DNA from: Colwellia sp. TT2012
GTDB lineage: Bacteria; Pseudomonadota; Gammaproteobacteria; Enterobacterales; Alteromonadaceae
Assembly: GCF_001440345.1 (NCBI RefSeq)
Contig: NZ_LJYX01000021.1
Span: 62,001-126,000 of the forward strand
Reading direction: 5' to 3'
DNA length: 64,000 nt
The notes under the pieces are model-generated. The model was not told the DNA's origin, did not search any database, and saw only the letters and a list, made by a program, of their open reading frames with translations. Position numbers and translations under genes: made by a program. Each line of letters starts with the position of its first letter. The first letter of the stretch is position 1. Below, piece by piece: positions 45,170-54,999 of the stretch.

Positions 45170-46180
45170 CTACTCAACAATGATGGGTAAATTAAATTTA
45201 GCAATATTTCCAACAGCAAACGCAGACATGTCTACGGGCTGGCCATTAAAGACAATACTGGTTAACTCAGGTTTACCGACGGTAATACGCAGTGGCGCCT
45301 TACCTTGAATAGTCATCACATAACCTGACTTTTTAACACCCCAAGCAATCCGCTCACCGTTAGCATCATAAATATTTACCCAGCAATCACCCTTAAAAGT
45401 AAACACTGCGGTACTTATCTCTGGCTCCTGGGATTGTGACACGTCACTTGCTGCTATTACTGCCGATGAAAGCTGAGTATCTTTAGCAATAACAGGCTCA
45501 CTCTCAGGCTTCGACACTAGTTCAACTTTGCTGTTATTGGCAATGGCTTGAACTTGGCTATTAACTAAAGCGGGTCGTTCACTTAAAGGGTTAAGCACAA
45601 TCGCTGCATTTTCTCGCTCTTCGCTAGTATTTTCCAGGTTAACGGCTAAAGGCTTTGCGCTAACATTGGAAGCACCAGCCGCTTGCTGGTCACTGTCTTG
45701 CTGCCACCATAAAACGGTCAAACCGATTAATACAGCCACGATAAGATAGCTTAACCACATAACACGACTATGCTCAGCTTGCTTCGTGGTTTCATTAGAA
45801 AAACTCAACATTTCACTACGTTGAATATTAGCCGCATCAAGTGCATCATAACTGGCCAAGACATCCTCTACGTCAACGGCGACTAATTTAGCATAATTAA
45901 CCAGGTAACCTCGGGTGAAAGTAACCGGTATTAAAGGGTCAAAGATATCGTGTTCCATATCGTTAACCAGAGCTACCTTAAAGTTCAGCTTACTGGTGAT
46001 ATATTCTTGTGAGAGTGATAACGTTTTTCGAGCGTCGCGCAACATAGCTCCTGGGCTCACCATTTCCATATTTTTACTTAGCTCGGTGGTTTTGTCGCTA
46101 ATTTTATCGGTGACTTGTTCGGTAATATCACCTTGTTGTTCTTTATCTGGTTTTCCAGTCGGGGTTACATCATTAATCAT
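45170..46180 (-). CDS. rodZ: Cytoskeletal protein RodZ
   Basis: RodZ links MreB to the membrane and helps set rod shape. The 336 residues contain a cytoplasmic helix-turn-helix domain (about 42-112, SPGAMLRDARKTLSLSQEYI, FTRGYLVNYAKLVAVDVEDV), one membrane segment (141-160, MWLSYLIVAVLIGLTVLWWQ), a Ser/Val-rich linker and a periplasmic DUF4115 domain (about 262-336, FKGDCWVNIYDANGERIAWG). The first 40 residues form an extra polar N-terminal extension. It overlaps pilW by eight bases, so translation may be coupled. Confidence 0.94.
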   Translation of the reverse strand: MINDVTPTGKPDKEQQGDITEQVTDKISDKTTELSKNMEMVSPGAMLRDARKTLSLSQEYITSKLNFKVALVNDMEHDIFDPLIPVTFTRGYLVNYAKLVAVDVEDVLASYDALDAANIQRSEMLSFSNETTKQAEHSRVMWLSYLIVAVLIGLTVLWWQQDSDQQAAGASNVSAKPLAVNLENTSEERENAAIVLNPLSERPALVNSQVQAIANNSKVELVSKPESEPVIAKDTQLSSAVIAASDVSQSQEPEISTAVFTFKGDCWVNIYDANGERIAWGVKKSGYVMTIQGKAPLRITVGKPELTSIVFNGQPVDMSAFAVGNIAKFNLPIIVE

Positions 46181-47720
46181 TAATATTATTCACTGTTAGA
46201 GGGGCAACCACATAGAGCTTATCGCCTGCCTGGATTTTGTTTTTTTCAGAGATATGATTCCACTGCCGTAATGCTTTTAACTTAACGTTATATTTCAGCG
46301 ATATATTGTAAAGATTTTCACCTAGAATCACGGTGTGCAAAACATTTTTAGCATCAACTGAGGTTATCTGAGCGACGACATTCGTTACTTCTTTAGTTAT
46401 TACTGGTTCAGGCGTTACCGATGCAGCTGTTATAACCTCGGCGGCAAGTTGTTGAGGTAACGTTTCAGGTAAAGGCACATCACGTGTCGCTGGTATAGGT
46501 TTAGTTGAAGTAGGTTCAATGGTATCTAATAGCGATTGTTCAACTACTGGCACGGCTTTACTGACCGCTGTCATTTGCTCAGTGTTAGCTACGTGAGTTT
46601 GACTGACCGGCGTGCTAGCCGCTGCTACCGTTGCCACTACTGTAGTAGAGAGCAAAGCACTTCCTGAGCCAAGTGCGGCAAGTTGTGGCATCATAGTCTC
46701 TGCAGGTGCAACAGCAGTCGTAGCTGTCATTACTCTCGTAGGTACTTGCGCCGCCTCTACTAGGGCATTACTATTTTTAGTTAAACTAGCTGTTTTAACA
46801 CTTGTGGTATAAGGCGAGTCGCCTACTTTTCTAGGCGAAAGTTTTACTACTCGTTTATTGCTAGTGGGGAATAACTGAGGATATTTTCCTTTCTGGCTAA
46901 CTTTATACTTTCTCGCTAAATCATCCGCTTCAATAAAGTCCAAGTTATTGAGTAGATATTGCTTAGCCTCCCACGATTGCGGATACATTTTCACTAGCAT
47001 ATTGGCGTAATTACTTGCGGTACGCCGCTGACCTAACTTGCTATATAATTTATAAGCGAGTGCAAATGAGTCGGCCGTAAAGCGCTGGGTATGACGTTCA
47101 AATTTTTGTAAAAATCGCTTAGCTTCTGGGTAGTTTTCCATGGCATATTGTAACCGTACCATTTGTAATAAGCTTTTTGTTCTATTTGGACTATGTAATA
47201 TAGCTTTATGAAAATACCTTTCAGCTTTTTCAAAGTCATTAATTTGTAAATAACAGGAGGCAATATTTTCATAACTTTGCGAGACCAAGATGTAACTCGG
47301 CACAGCAATCGCTTTTAAAAATTGAACTTCAGCAGCATCAACTTTACCTTGTCGACATAAAAACACCCCATAGTTATTTAGAGTATCCGCACTGTCGGCT
47401 TTGATAGCTAAAGCTTGTTCGAACGACGCAATGGCGAGCTTACTTTCACCTACTGTTTCATAGTAGTGAGCGAAGGCAGTATGTACTTGTACTAAGTCTG
47501 GAGAGAATCTTTTCGCTTTGTCTAAATTGAACTTAGCTTGAGACATGTTGCCCATTCTTAGGTAACCTAAACCTAAAGAAATACGAGTTGCCGCCATTTC
47601 ATCTCGATTAGCTTTGTTTCTTACAATGGGCTCATTATTTTCAAAACTTTGGGTAACACAACCACTTAACAGCGACATTGAAACCACAGTCAAAATTGTC
47701 GGGAGAATATATTTAGCCAT
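46173..47720 (-). CDS. pilW: Type IV pilus lipoprotein PilW/PilF with C-terminal LysM domain
   Basis: PilW/PilF is an outer-membrane TPR lipoprotein that helps assemble the PilQ secretin. The lipobox LLSGC is about 20 residues from the chosen start. TPR units fill about residues 40-260 (ISLGLGYLRMGNMSQAKFNL, ALAIKADSADTLNNYGVFLC, AERYFHKAILHSPNRTK). The chain then has a long Thr/Ala/Val-rich linker and ends in a LysM domain (HTVILGENLYNISLKYNVKL, NKIQAGDKLYVV) that should bind peptidoglycan. Typical PilF proteins are about 250 residues and lack LysM. The frame opens at TTG 47741 and has ATG at 47732 and 47720; I prefer 47720 (GGAT six bases upstream). Confidence 0.88.
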   Translation of the reverse strand: MAKYILPTILTVVSMSLLSGCVTQSFENNEPIVRNKANRDEMAATRISLGLGYLRMGNMSQAKFNLDKAKRFSPDLVQVHTAFAHYYETVGESKLAIASFEQALAIKADSADTLNNYGVFLCRQGKVDAAEVQFLKAIAVPSYILVSQSYENIASCYLQINDFEKAERYFHKAILHSPNRTKSLLQMVRLQYAMENYPEAKRFLQKFERHTQRFTADSFALAYKLYSKLGQRRTASNYANMLVKMYPQSWEAKQYLLNNLDFIEADDLARKYKVSQKGKYPQLFPTSNKRVVKLSPRKVGDSPYTTSVKTASLTKNSNALVEAAQVPTRVMTATTAVAPAETMMPQLAALGSGSALLSTTVVATVAAASTPVSQTHVANTEQMTAVSKAVPVVEQSLLDTIEPTSTKPIPATRDVPLPETLPQQLAAEVITAASVTPEPVITKEVTNVVAQITSVDAKNVLHTVILGENLYNISLKYNVKLKALRQWNHISEKNKIQAGDKLYVVAPLTVNNIND

Positions 47721-47968
47721 AGCTTTATCCATAATATGCAAAGTGTTGAACGCCTCTTATTGTCAGAGAAAGGTCACTAACTTAGTGACCATTTTAAAAT
47801 AGCTTAAATAGCCAATAACATCGTTGTTTTCAATGCCAGCAGCCAGCTATTGCTCAAGCAAGCGCTTGGCGCTTGAATATTTGCCTTCATTGCTGCTGGT
47901 ACAGTGGCAACGGTAAGTTTAATGAATGAAGTTGCTACTATTTTTCACTAAAAACAATACCCTAATGC

Positions 47969-49141
47969 TTAGACTACTTTGATAGAGATAGTGTCAGCTT
48001 TAGCCTGATCTTTCAATGAACTTATTTCAGCATTTTTTGCGCTGTTTTTAGCACTAAGAAAAGCACTTCGCTTAGTTCTATCTAATACATCACCGGCAAG
48101 CTGACCGCAAGCGGCATCAATATCACCACCACGTGTACGTCTAGTAATTACCGTTAAGCCATAACTTTGCAATACTTTATCAAAACGGTCGATTCGAGAG
48201 TTACTTGAGCGCTTATAAGGTGAGCCTGGGTATGGGTTAAAAGGGATCAAGTTAATTTTACTCGGCAAGCCTTTTAAAACATGAGCCAGTTCGTGTGCTT
48301 GATCAGTACTGTCATTAACATGATCCATCATGACATATTCAATCGTTACTTGTTTGTTTGCTTTTGAGCCATCAATATATCGTCCAGCTGCGGCAAGAAA
48401 ATCTTCCAAGGGGTATTTCTTATTGATTGGCACTAATTCATCACGTAACTTATTATTTGGCGCATGAATGGAGATAGCTAAAGCACAATCAATTTTTTCT
48501 TTAAGCATGTCTAACGCCGGAACTACACCGGAAGTACTGACCGTCACTCGACGCTTGGACAGACCATAGCCTAAATCGTTCAACATGGTATCCAGTGCCG
48601 GGATTAAATTTTTCATATTTAATAGCGGCTCTCCCATACCCATCATAACAATGTTGGTAATAGGGCGAGTACCGGTAATGCGTGTTGCGCCAATATCATT
48701 GGCAACACGCCATACTTGGCCAATAATTTCAGCCACAGTTAAATTGCGATTGAAGCCTTGCTGGGCGGTAGCACAGAAGGTGCACTCTAATGCACAACCA
48801 ACTTGAGAGGAGACACACAAGGTGGCACGACCATTTTCAGGGATCCATACGGTTTCAATTTCTTGGCCGCCTTCAAGTCTTAATGAATATTTAATAGTAC
48901 CGTCAACCGACACTTGTTTTTCAGAAATTTCAGGTGCCGTTATTACACAATTACGCTGTAGTTTTTCCCGTAACTTCTTATTAATGTTAGTCATTAATTC
49001 AAAGTCACTGTAACCAAAGTGATAAATCCATTTCATCATTTGATCGGCCCTGAATGGTTTTTCGCCAATAGACTCAAAGTATTCACGCATACCTTTATGA
49101 TCAAAATTAAGTAGGTTTATTTTACCGCTTACATCACTCAT
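47969..49141 (-). CDS. rlmN: Dual-specificity 23S rRNA/tRNA A2503/A37 methyltransferase
   Basis: RlmN is a radical-SAM enzyme that makes 2-methyladenosine in 23S rRNA and some tRNAs. The 390-residue protein has [19 protein letters not shown] near the start, [20 protein letters not shown] with the CxxxCxxC iron-sulphur motif, [32 protein letters not shown], and [17 protein letters not shown] with the methyl-carrying Cys. A short upstream extension exists in frame; ATG 49141 gives the conserved [11 protein letters not shown] start. A polar C-terminal tail adds about 20 residues. Confidence 0.97.
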   Translation of the reverse strand: MSDVSGKINLLNFDHKGMREYFESIGEKPFRADQMMKWIYHFGYSDFELMTNINKKLREKLQRNCVITAPEISEKQVSVDGTIKYSLRLEGGQEIETVWIPENGRATLCVSSQVGCALECTFCATAQQGFNRNLTVAEIIGQVWRVANDIGATRITGTRPITNIVMMGMGEPLLNMKNLIPALDTMLNDLGYGLSKRRVTVSTSGVVPALDMLKEKIDCALAISIHAPNNKLRDELVPINKKYPLEDFLAAAGRYIDGSKANKQVTIEYVMMDHVNDSTDQAHELAHVLKGLPSKINLIPFNPYPGSPYKRSSNSRIDRFDKVLQSYGLTVITRRTRGGDIDAACGQLAGDVLDRTKRSAFLSAKNSAKNAEISSLKDQAKADTISIKVV

Positions 49142-49281
49142 ACAAAAAACTCTCAATAACTAACATCAAACTACGGCTAACAGTAGTCTAAAGAACAAGG
49201 CGCGAATTGTACGCTTTTTAAGCAACAATCGCAATTTTACTGGCTTATTTTACTGCGAATTATTATCCGCTTAAAATAACA

Positions 49282-49315
49282 AAAGGATTTTACTAATTAC
49301 TCAGTAAAATCCTTT
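49282..49315. terminator. Hairpin between ndk and rlmN
   Basis: Perfect 13-base arms AAAGGATTTTACT (49282-49294) and AGTAAAATCCTTT (49303-49315). On the minus strand TTGTTATTTT follows, so it can terminate ndk transcripts. Confidence 0.75.
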
Positions 49316-49339
49316 GTATTCGCTGCAATTAATGTTGCA

Positions 49340-49428
49340 TTAACAGCTCGCTAATTTGTTCAAAATTATGGCGCTAGCACTACGTGTGCACTTGCGACAA
49401 AAAGATTGCACAAAGCAGTAACTGTTAA
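49340..49428. repeat. Structured intergenic repeat, family 2, short copy downstream of ndk
   Basis: Outer arms TTAACAG (49340-49346) and CTGTTAA (49422-49428) enclose GGCGCTAGC and CACTTGCGAC, shared with the guaB copy. The apical hairpin is replaced by GCACTACGTGTGC. It ends seven bases before the ndk stop. Confidence 0.6.
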
Positions 49429-49434
49429 GCAATA

Positions 49435-49866
49435 TTAACGAGTGCGAGCACAAATTTCGTCGTCTGAGAAGAAATAAGCAATTTCACGTGCCGCGGATTC
49501 TACCGCGTCAGAGCCGTGAGCAGCATTTTCGTCGATGCTATCAGCAAGGTCAGCACGGATAGTGCCAGCAAGTGCTTCAGCAGGGTTAGTAGCACCCATG
49601 ATTTCACGGTTTTTAAGAACAGCGTTTTCGCCTTCTAAAACTTGAACCATAACAGGACCTGAAGTCATAAACTCAACTAAAGCACCAAAGAAAGGACGCT
49701 CACTATGTTCAGCATAGAAACCTTCGGCTTTTTCTTTGCTTAAGTGAATCATTTTAGCAGCAACGATTTTTAAACCAGCAGTTTCAAAACGGTTGTAGAT
49801 TTGACCGATGAAGTTTTTAGCAACTGCGTCTGGTTTTACGATAGAAAAAGTACGTTCGATAGCCAT
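49435..49866 (-). CDS. ndk: Nucleoside diphosphate kinase
   Basis: Ndk balances nucleoside triphosphate pools. The 143-residue protein shows [40 protein letters not shown], the nucleotide loop [20 protein letters not shown], and the active-site histidine in [20 protein letters not shown]. Length equals E. coli Ndk. It is upstream of rlmN on the minus strand, the usual gammaproteobacterial order. AGAGGG precedes the ATG. Confidence 0.98.
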   Translation of the reverse strand: MAIERTFSIVKPDAVAKNFIGQIYNRFETAGLKIVAAKMIHLSKEKAEGFYAEHSERPFFGALVEFMTSGPVMVQVLEGENAVLKNREIMGATNPAEALAGTIRADLADSIDENAAHGSDAVESAAREIAYFFSDDEICARTR

Positions 49867-49975
49867 GATAAGCCCTCTTAATTTAATTTAAGTTAAGTTG
49901 AAAATTTAAATGTCTCTTTAGCCATTGGTAAAACGGCTAAAAATTTGCGCGCATTATAGACGAAAAAACAGCAAA

Positions 49976-50011
49976 AAACTAATGATATCGTGTCAACAAC
50001 ATCATTAGTTT
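49976..50011 (-). terminator. Intrinsic terminator of maeA
   Basis: Perfect 11-base arms AAACTAATGAT (49976-49986) and ATCATTAGTTT (50001-50011). On the minus strand the stem is followed by a run of T (complement of AAAAAA at 49973-49978), 44 bases past the maeA stop. Confidence 0.85.
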
Positions 50012-50054
50012 ATTTAGTGGCTCTCAATTGAAAGTACTTTGTTAGCTAGAGGCC

Positions 50055-51743
50055 TTACGCACTGGTTCGACGATAGTGGCGGTAAACAGGTTTCCAGAAG
50101 TTACGCTCTATTTTAGCGCGCAATTCATCATCACTCATTGCCAACGCTAGGTTTTCTTTAAAAGCAACTTTAGCAATAGCAAAAGCGATGTCTTTGCTTA
50201 ATTGGGCAATGGCTGTTAGCGGTGGTAATAGCTCATCAGACTCTTTATTAGCCAGTGGAGAAGCCGCGGCTAACTTTTCGCTAGCAACTTTCAGCATATC
50301 ATCAGTTATGCGAGTAATACCTACTGAAACAACCGCTAAACCAATACCAGGGAAGATGTAACCATTATTACACTGGGCAATAGGGTACGTTTTACCTTGA
50401 TATTCAACTGGCTCAAATGGACTACCTGTAGCAATAATCACTTGCCCTTTTGTCCAATTAATCACTTGGCTAGGGGTAGCCTCCACTTGACGAGAAGGGT
50501 TACTTAGCGGAAAGATAATTGGCAACTCGCAATGAGATTTCATCGCGGTAATCACCTCTTCAGTAAATAACCCCGCTTGACCAGAAACACCAATAAGAAT
50601 ATCAGGTTTTCCGCCGTGCATTACTTCAACAAGCGTGGCAAAATCCCCTTTAATATCCCAGCTAGCAATGTCGTCAGTGCTTTGCACGAGTTTTTCTTGG
50701 AAATCACGAAGGTCTTTCATACCTTGAGTTAACAAACCAAATCTATCCACCATATACACTTGGCTTCGGGCTTGTTTAGCTGAAATACCTTCAGACACCA
50801 TCTGACTGATAATTTGTTCAGCAATACCACAACCCGCAGAGCCAGCACCAACAAAAGCCACGCTCAGCTCGGATAATTTAGTGCCTTTACTGCGACAGGC
50901 AGCAAGTAAAGTGCCAACAGTTACCGAAGCGGTTCCTTGGATATCATCATTAAAACAACAAATTCTATTACGGTATTTTTGTAATAATGGCATGGCATTG
51001 GCTTGAGCAAAATCTTCAAACTGCAGTAGAACCTGTGGCCAGCGGCGTTTAATAGCGCTAATAAATAACTCTAAAAACTCATCATATGAATCTTGATCGA
51101 TACGCCTATGTCGTGCGCCCATATACATAGGATCGTCTAATAATTTCTGATTATTAGTACCGACATCAAGCATCACAGGTAAAGTATAGGCTGGGCTAAT
51201 ACCACCACAAGCGGTATAAAGTGATAACTTACCAATGGGAATGCCCATACCACCAATGCCTTGGTCGCCTAAACCTAAGATACGTTCACCGTCGGTAACA
51301 ACAATGACTTTAACTTTGTTTTTAGTGGCATTACGTAAAATATCATCAATATTAAATCTATCTTCGTAAGAAATAAATAAGCCACGCGAGCTACGATAGA
51401 TATCCGAAAACTGCTCACAAGCATCGCCTACCGTCGGGGTATAAATGATAGGCATCATTTCGGTTAAATGACTTTGTACTAACTTAAAAAATAGGGTCTC
51501 ATTATTATCATGAATAGCACGTAAATAGATGTGCTTATTAATGTCACTATTAAAGCAGCGGTATTGACGATACGCCCGCTCAGCTTGTTCGTCAATCGTT
51601 TCATATCGTGGTGGCAATAAGCCCGTTAAGTTGAAACTACCGCGCTCTTCTTTGCTAAAGGCACTGCCTTTATTAAGTAGAGGGGTTTCTAATAATGAAG
51701 GTCCCGCATAATGGATATAAAGTGGGCGTTTGGATTGGGGCAT
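50055..51743 (-). CDS. maeA: NAD-dependent malic enzyme
   Basis: This enzyme decarboxylates malate to pyruvate with NAD. The 562 residues match the MaeA (SfcA) type in length and motifs: [20 protein letters not shown] at the start, [40 protein letters not shown], the metal and catalytic [33 protein letters not shown], and the Rossmann loop [29 protein letters not shown] is the malic-enzyme NAD-domain signature. It has its own terminator and a 289-base gap from iscX with nothing else recognised. Confidence 0.97.
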   Translation of the reverse strand: MPQSKRPLYIHYAGPSLLETPLLNKGSAFSKEERGSFNLTGLLPPRYETIDEQAERAYRQYRCFNSDINKHIYLRAIHDNNETLFFKLVQSHLTEMMPIIYTPTVGDACEQFSDIYRSSRGLFISYEDRFNIDDILRNATKNKVKVIVVTDGERILGLGDQGIGGMGIPIGKLSLYTACGGISPAYTLPVMLDVGTNNQKLLDDPMYMGARHRRIDQDSYDEFLELFISAIKRRWPQVLLQFEDFAQANAMPLLQKYRNRICCFNDDIQGTASVTVGTLLAACRSKGTKLSELSVAFVGAGSAGCGIAEQIISQMVSEGISAKQARSQVYMVDRFGLLTQGMKDLRDFQEKLVQSTDDIASWDIKGDFATLVEVMHGGKPDILIGVSGQAGLFTEEVITAMKSHCELPIIFPLSNPSRQVEATPSQVINWTKGQVIIATGSPFEPVEYQGKTYPIAQCNNGYIFPGIGLAVVSVGITRITDDMLKVASEKLAAASPLANKESDELLPPLTAIAQLSKDIAFAIAKVAFKENLALAMSDDELRAKIERNFWKPVYRHYRRTSA

Positions 51744-52032
51744 TTGACTGACTGCTTATATGTTTGTGAATAATGGAAATCAGCCAAAAGTATAGATGAT
51801 ATTACCCCGACTGAAAAGCAAGACAATGCTTGAATTTGTTAAAAAAGAGCGCTATTTATCGAAATATATTGGTAATAAATTTTAAAAAGATATTTTGATG
51901 CTACTCTGTGAAAAATCAGTTACTTTTTTGTGGTGAAAGTACAGGCTTTACCTTCAGGAGACTATTACTTCAGGACATTATTATTTAGGACTAACAATCA
52001 TTGCAGGTTAATCCATTCGCCTTAACCAAGCA

Positions 52033-52239
52033 TTAATCAATCTCGGCTATCCAAGCCAGTTGAATGGCTTCAAGTACCCGTTCGCCGCAATGTTTTGGAT
52101 CATCTTCAAAACGATCTAATGCCAGCACCCATAGTCTTAATTCGGTAAAGTGTAATTTGAAGGGATCAACATCAACATGTTGATCCATTAGATCAAGAGC
52201 GATCTCTTGAGAATCACTCCATAGTAGCCCATTTGCCAT
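52033..52239 (-). CDS. iscX: IscX (YfhJ), iron-sulphur assembly accessory protein
   Basis: IscX is a tiny acidic protein that binds IscS and iron and tunes cluster assembly. The 68 residues (LLWSDSQEIALDLMDQHVDV, DPFKLHFTELRLWVLALDRF, EDDPKHCGERVLEAIQLAWI) match the family closely (E. coli 66 residues). Normally it is the last gene of iscRSUA-hscBA-fdx-iscX. Here no other isc gene is in the window on either side, so it is detached from the operon or the operon lies elsewhere. Confidence 0.92.
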   Translation of the reverse strand: MANGLLWSDSQEIALDLMDQHVDVDPFKLHFTELRLWVLALDRFEDDPKHCGERVLEAIQLAWIAEID

Positions 52240-52609
52240 GATATTACCCCCATACTTAACTGCATGATTTTAAGGACTTAGCTAGCCACTAAAATAACAA
52301 TTGAAAGAAAAATAAATCTATAAGTAACATTAGTATAAGCCAGATGAATAGCAACCTAGCCTTTCGACAAAAAGGACAATCGGTATGCCACCATTTTTTA
52401 AAACTCTTCATTATTAATCTACTCGTAAAACACCGCGCTATTATATCTCAACAAAATGATATCAACAGAACTTTTAAAAGATAATACCAAGATCCCTCGG
52501 CGAAAGTATTTGTCCTTATTCAATGTTAACTTGGTCACAACAAGAAATAAAATGCTAATATTACATAAATATTTAGTTTTATATTCTCTATAAATACCCA
52601 GGTGACCAA

Positions 52610-53068
52610 ATGGATTCGTTCGACAAGCATATCCTTAGTATTTTACAAAAAGACTGTACCCTTTCAACCAGAGACATTGCCGAGCGAGTGGGTCTATCAA
52701 CTACCCCCTGTTGGCGCAGAATTCAAGCAATGGAAAAATCAGGTGTTATTAAAGGCCGTGTTGCTTTAGCCGATCCTGAAAAATTAAATGTTGGCCTGTC
52801 TATTTTTGTTATGGTAAAAACCAATCAACATAACCCTGCTTGGTTAGCAAAATTTGCCCAAGTTGCGCAAGATTTCCCCGAAATTGTCGAGTTCTATCGT
52901 ATGAGTGGCGATGTTGATTATTTGCTGCGTGTAGTTGTGCCCGATATGAAAGCTTACGATCGCTTTTATAAGGAGTTGATTACCAAGGTAGACTTTTCTG
53001 ATATTAGCTCGAGCTTTGCGATGGAAGAAATTAAATATACCACTGCCCTACCGGTAGATTATATTTAG
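52610..53068 (+). CDS. Lrp/AsnC-family transcriptional regulator
   Basis: The 152-residue protein has an N-terminal winged helix (DSFDKHILSILQKDCTLSTR, DIAERVGLSTTPCWRRIQAM) and a C-terminal RAM effector domain (about 65-148, FVMVKTNQHNPAWLAKFAQV, SGDVDYLLRVVVPDMKAYDR). The first helix and STTPCWRRI recognition helix are typical. Which amino acid it senses is unknown. The 370 bases upstream (52240-52609) are AT-rich with no other gene. A family 1 structured repeat follows 35 bases after its stop. Confidence 0.92.
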   Translation: MDSFDKHILSILQKDCTLSTRDIAERVGLSTTPCWRRIQAMEKSGVIKGRVALADPEKLNVGLSIFVMVKTNQHNPAWLAKFAQVAQDFPEIVEFYRMSGDVDYLLRVVVPDMKAYDRFYKELITKVDFSDISSSFAMEEIKYTTALPVDYI

Positions 53069-53103
53069 GCACACTTTCTAAATGGTTCTGTTGTAGTTTA
53101 GTG

Positions 53104-53199
53104 TTGCTGAGTAAAAAAGCGAGACGCGTTAACCCATCCATGGGGCTCTACACAAGCATCCATGCTTGTGAAACTCGCCTTTATCACTTCAGCAATACT
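53104..53199 (+). repeat. Structured intergenic repeat, family 1, copy B
   Basis: It aligns with 32473-32572. Stems are GCGAG (53119-53123) with CTCGC (53174-53178), ACAAGCA (53152-53158) with TGCTTGT (53163-53169), and an outer TTGCTGA (53104-53110) with TCAGCAA (53189-53195). Changes relative to copy A are paired. Confidence 0.75.
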
Positions 53200-53301
53200 T
53201 AATATAAAATCATAGGGGTATAATGTAGACCACTGTATTATGGAACAGAGCCGTCTAAATAGAAATCGAATAAAAGTAGAGTTTTTTAATAAGTTTTTAT
53301 C

Positions 53302-53340
53302 AAAAAACCACCGTTACCTTGAGCTAACTGTGGTTTTTTT
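53302..53340. terminator. Terminator between the Lrp-family and porin-like genes
   Basis: AAAAAACCAC (53302-53311) pairs with GTGGTTTTTT (53330-53339), with inner GTTA/TAAC pairing. The A and T tracts make it usable on both strands by these convergent genes. Confidence 0.85.
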
Positions 53341-53364
53341 ACTTTTACTTTTACTTTTACTTTT
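53341..53364. repeat. Four ACTTTT hexamers
   Basis: ACTTTT is repeated four times without interruption directly after the terminator T tract and seven bases before the porin-like stop. A slippage-prone microsatellite outside coding sequence. Confidence 0.9.
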
Positions 53365-53371
53365 TAGTTGA

Positions 53372-54313
53372 TTAAAATTGCGCTCCAAAGCTCAGGTAGT
53401 AGCCATCCAATTTAAAATCATCTTTGCTATCAACTACTGAATTATAACCCGCTTGTACTGAGTAGTTTGAGTTAATGAAATAACTCGCACTTACGCCATA
53501 ATAATCACCCTCGCCAAAAGAATATTCATCTGAGTACACTACTGATATTGATGTTTTAGCGTCATAATAATAACTGGCATTAACACTCCAGTAATCATCA
53601 ACGAATACAACATCTCTATTATCAAGGGTATATGCACCACCGAGCACTAAGTAGCTTTCCTCTCCTACCCCAAAGAAATAGCGAGATGACAGCTGATGAA
53701 TATCAAAATTTTCATCAACATTATAGCTAAAGCCAATATAGTCGCTACCCGCTAATTGCCAGTTATAACTGGCGCTATAATTAAAAAAATCATCGCCATC
53801 ACCACCATCGTTATAATGGGCGCTAATAACTAAATCGTCTGAAATTAAGTAGCCTAACTCGGTCGAATAATAACTAAGGCTGTTATCATAGGTATGACTT
53901 CCAACTGTATTCTCAGACTTGATGTAGGTATAACCTGCACCAATGATAAAGTTATTGGTTATCCACTGGCCGCCAATATCTACAGTATTATTACTATTTT
54001 TCCAGTTAACGCCATCAATACGTGAAGTGAAAGTCTCAATATTACTGTTACTTAAAGAAGCATAGATATTACTGCTGGTATTAATATAATCAAACTCATT
54101 TAAAGGACCAAGTGTTTGTTGCTCTTCAAAATAATACTGGCTAGATAAGACAATACTTGCTGAGTCCCATTTACTATAATAATCAAACACAGGTTCATTT
54201 ACTGTCTGATTTTTTTGTGAATAATTTAATGTCGAAAATGACTGGTAACTTTCGGCAAGTACCGCATTTGAGAGCAGAAAAGCTGCTAGAGCTGAGAGTT
54301 TTGAGACTTTCAT
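53372..54313 (-). CDS. Putative outer-membrane porin-like beta-barrel protein
   Basis: The 313-residue protein has a signal peptide (MKVSKLSALAAFLLSNAVLA) and then alternating polar/aromatic strands rich in Tyr, Ser, Asp and Asn. Many strands end in Y or F (YYSTELGYLISDDLVISAHY, YLVLGGAYTLDNRDVVFVDD), and the chain closes with YYLSFGAQF, a terminal Phe typical of BAM substrates. This fits a 14-16 strand barrel of the putative-porin type; the solute is unknown. The frame opens at ATG 54325, but AAGGA abuts that codon, so ATG 54313 is more likely. Confidence 0.78.
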   Translation of the reverse strand: MKVSKLSALAAFLLSNAVLAESYQSFSTLNYSQKNQTVNEPVFDYYSKWDSASIVLSSQYYFEEQQTLGPLNEFDYINTSSNIYASLSNSNIETFTSRIDGVNWKNSNNTVDIGGQWITNNFIIGAGYTYIKSENTVGSHTYDNSLSYYSTELGYLISDDLVISAHYNDGGDGDDFFNYSASYNWQLAGSDYIGFSYNVDENFDIHQLSSRYFFGVGEESYLVLGGAYTLDNRDVVFVDDYWSVNASYYYDAKTSISVVYSDEYSFGEGDYYGVSASYFINSNYSVQAGYNSVVDSKDDFKLDGYYLSFGAQF

Positions 54314-54582
54314 AAAATTTAACATCCTTATTATATTGCTTATTAAAAAGTAAAATTAATATGTCACTCTAATAGTAAACTGTCTACTAATAGATAATAA
54401 ACCTACACTTTTTAGACAAATAGCTCACAGATAATATACGATTACTAAGGTGAATTAACGTAGTGTTTCACCCTGAAATGGCTTTATTAAACGATAAATA
54501 CCACTAACAACTTCACTGTTGGACTAGCTATACTATTGAGATACAACGAAGCATTCAAATCGTCTCCTCTTACAGGTTTATT

Positions 54583-54840
54583 ATGAGCACCATTAAGTTT
54601 TCCAGCACTGAAACAGAGCAACTAGTGAGTAAAATACAAGGCTATTTTAGCAAAGAACTCGACCAAGATTTGGGTCAGTTTGATGCCGAATTTTTATTAG
54701 ATTTTTTCTCCAAAGAAGTTGGCGCTTATTTTTATAACCGTGGCTTGTTTGATGCACAAACGGTTATTGCCACTAAGCTAGAATATGTTAGTGAAATGAT
54801 GCAAGAAGGTATTAGTGAAATAGAAAAGCCTGTTAGCTAG
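54583..54840 (+). CDS. DUF2164 family protein
   Basis: The 85 residues match DUF2164: an N-terminal IKFSSTETEQLVSKIQGYFS, KELDQDLGQFDAEFLLDFFS and KEVGAYFYNRGLFDAQTVIA. The protein is small, acidic and cytoplasmic, with no known function. It is alone between a 257-base upstream gap and a strong bidirectional terminator. Confidence 0.85.
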   Translation: MSTIKFSSTETEQLVSKIQGYFSKELDQDLGQFDAEFLLDFFSKEVGAYFYNRGLFDAQTVIATKLEYVSEMMQEGISEIEKPVS

Positions 54841-54903
54841 TTTCTAAAAAATGAGCGAGGTAATGCACTATGCCACTAACATAGGCATAAAAAGATACCC
54901 ATA

Positions 54904-54929
54904 AAAAAACTCGCCGAAGCGAGTTTTTT
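54904..54929. terminator. Bidirectional terminator after DUF2164
   Basis: AAAAAACTCGC (54904-54914) and GCGAGTTTTTT (54919-54929) are perfect arms around a CGAA tetraloop. It serves the convergent M3 peptidase gene too. Confidence 0.95.
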
Positions 54930-54999
54930 AATAACAGTAACAGCTAAATGCTATTACTGTTTATTTAAAATATTTACTTTGAACATTTACGTTAAAGGA

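Noticed and set aside
53341-53364. ACTTTT array as a phase-variation switch for the porin-like gene
   Set aside because: It lies after the stop codon, so copy-number change would not alter the reading frame or promoter.
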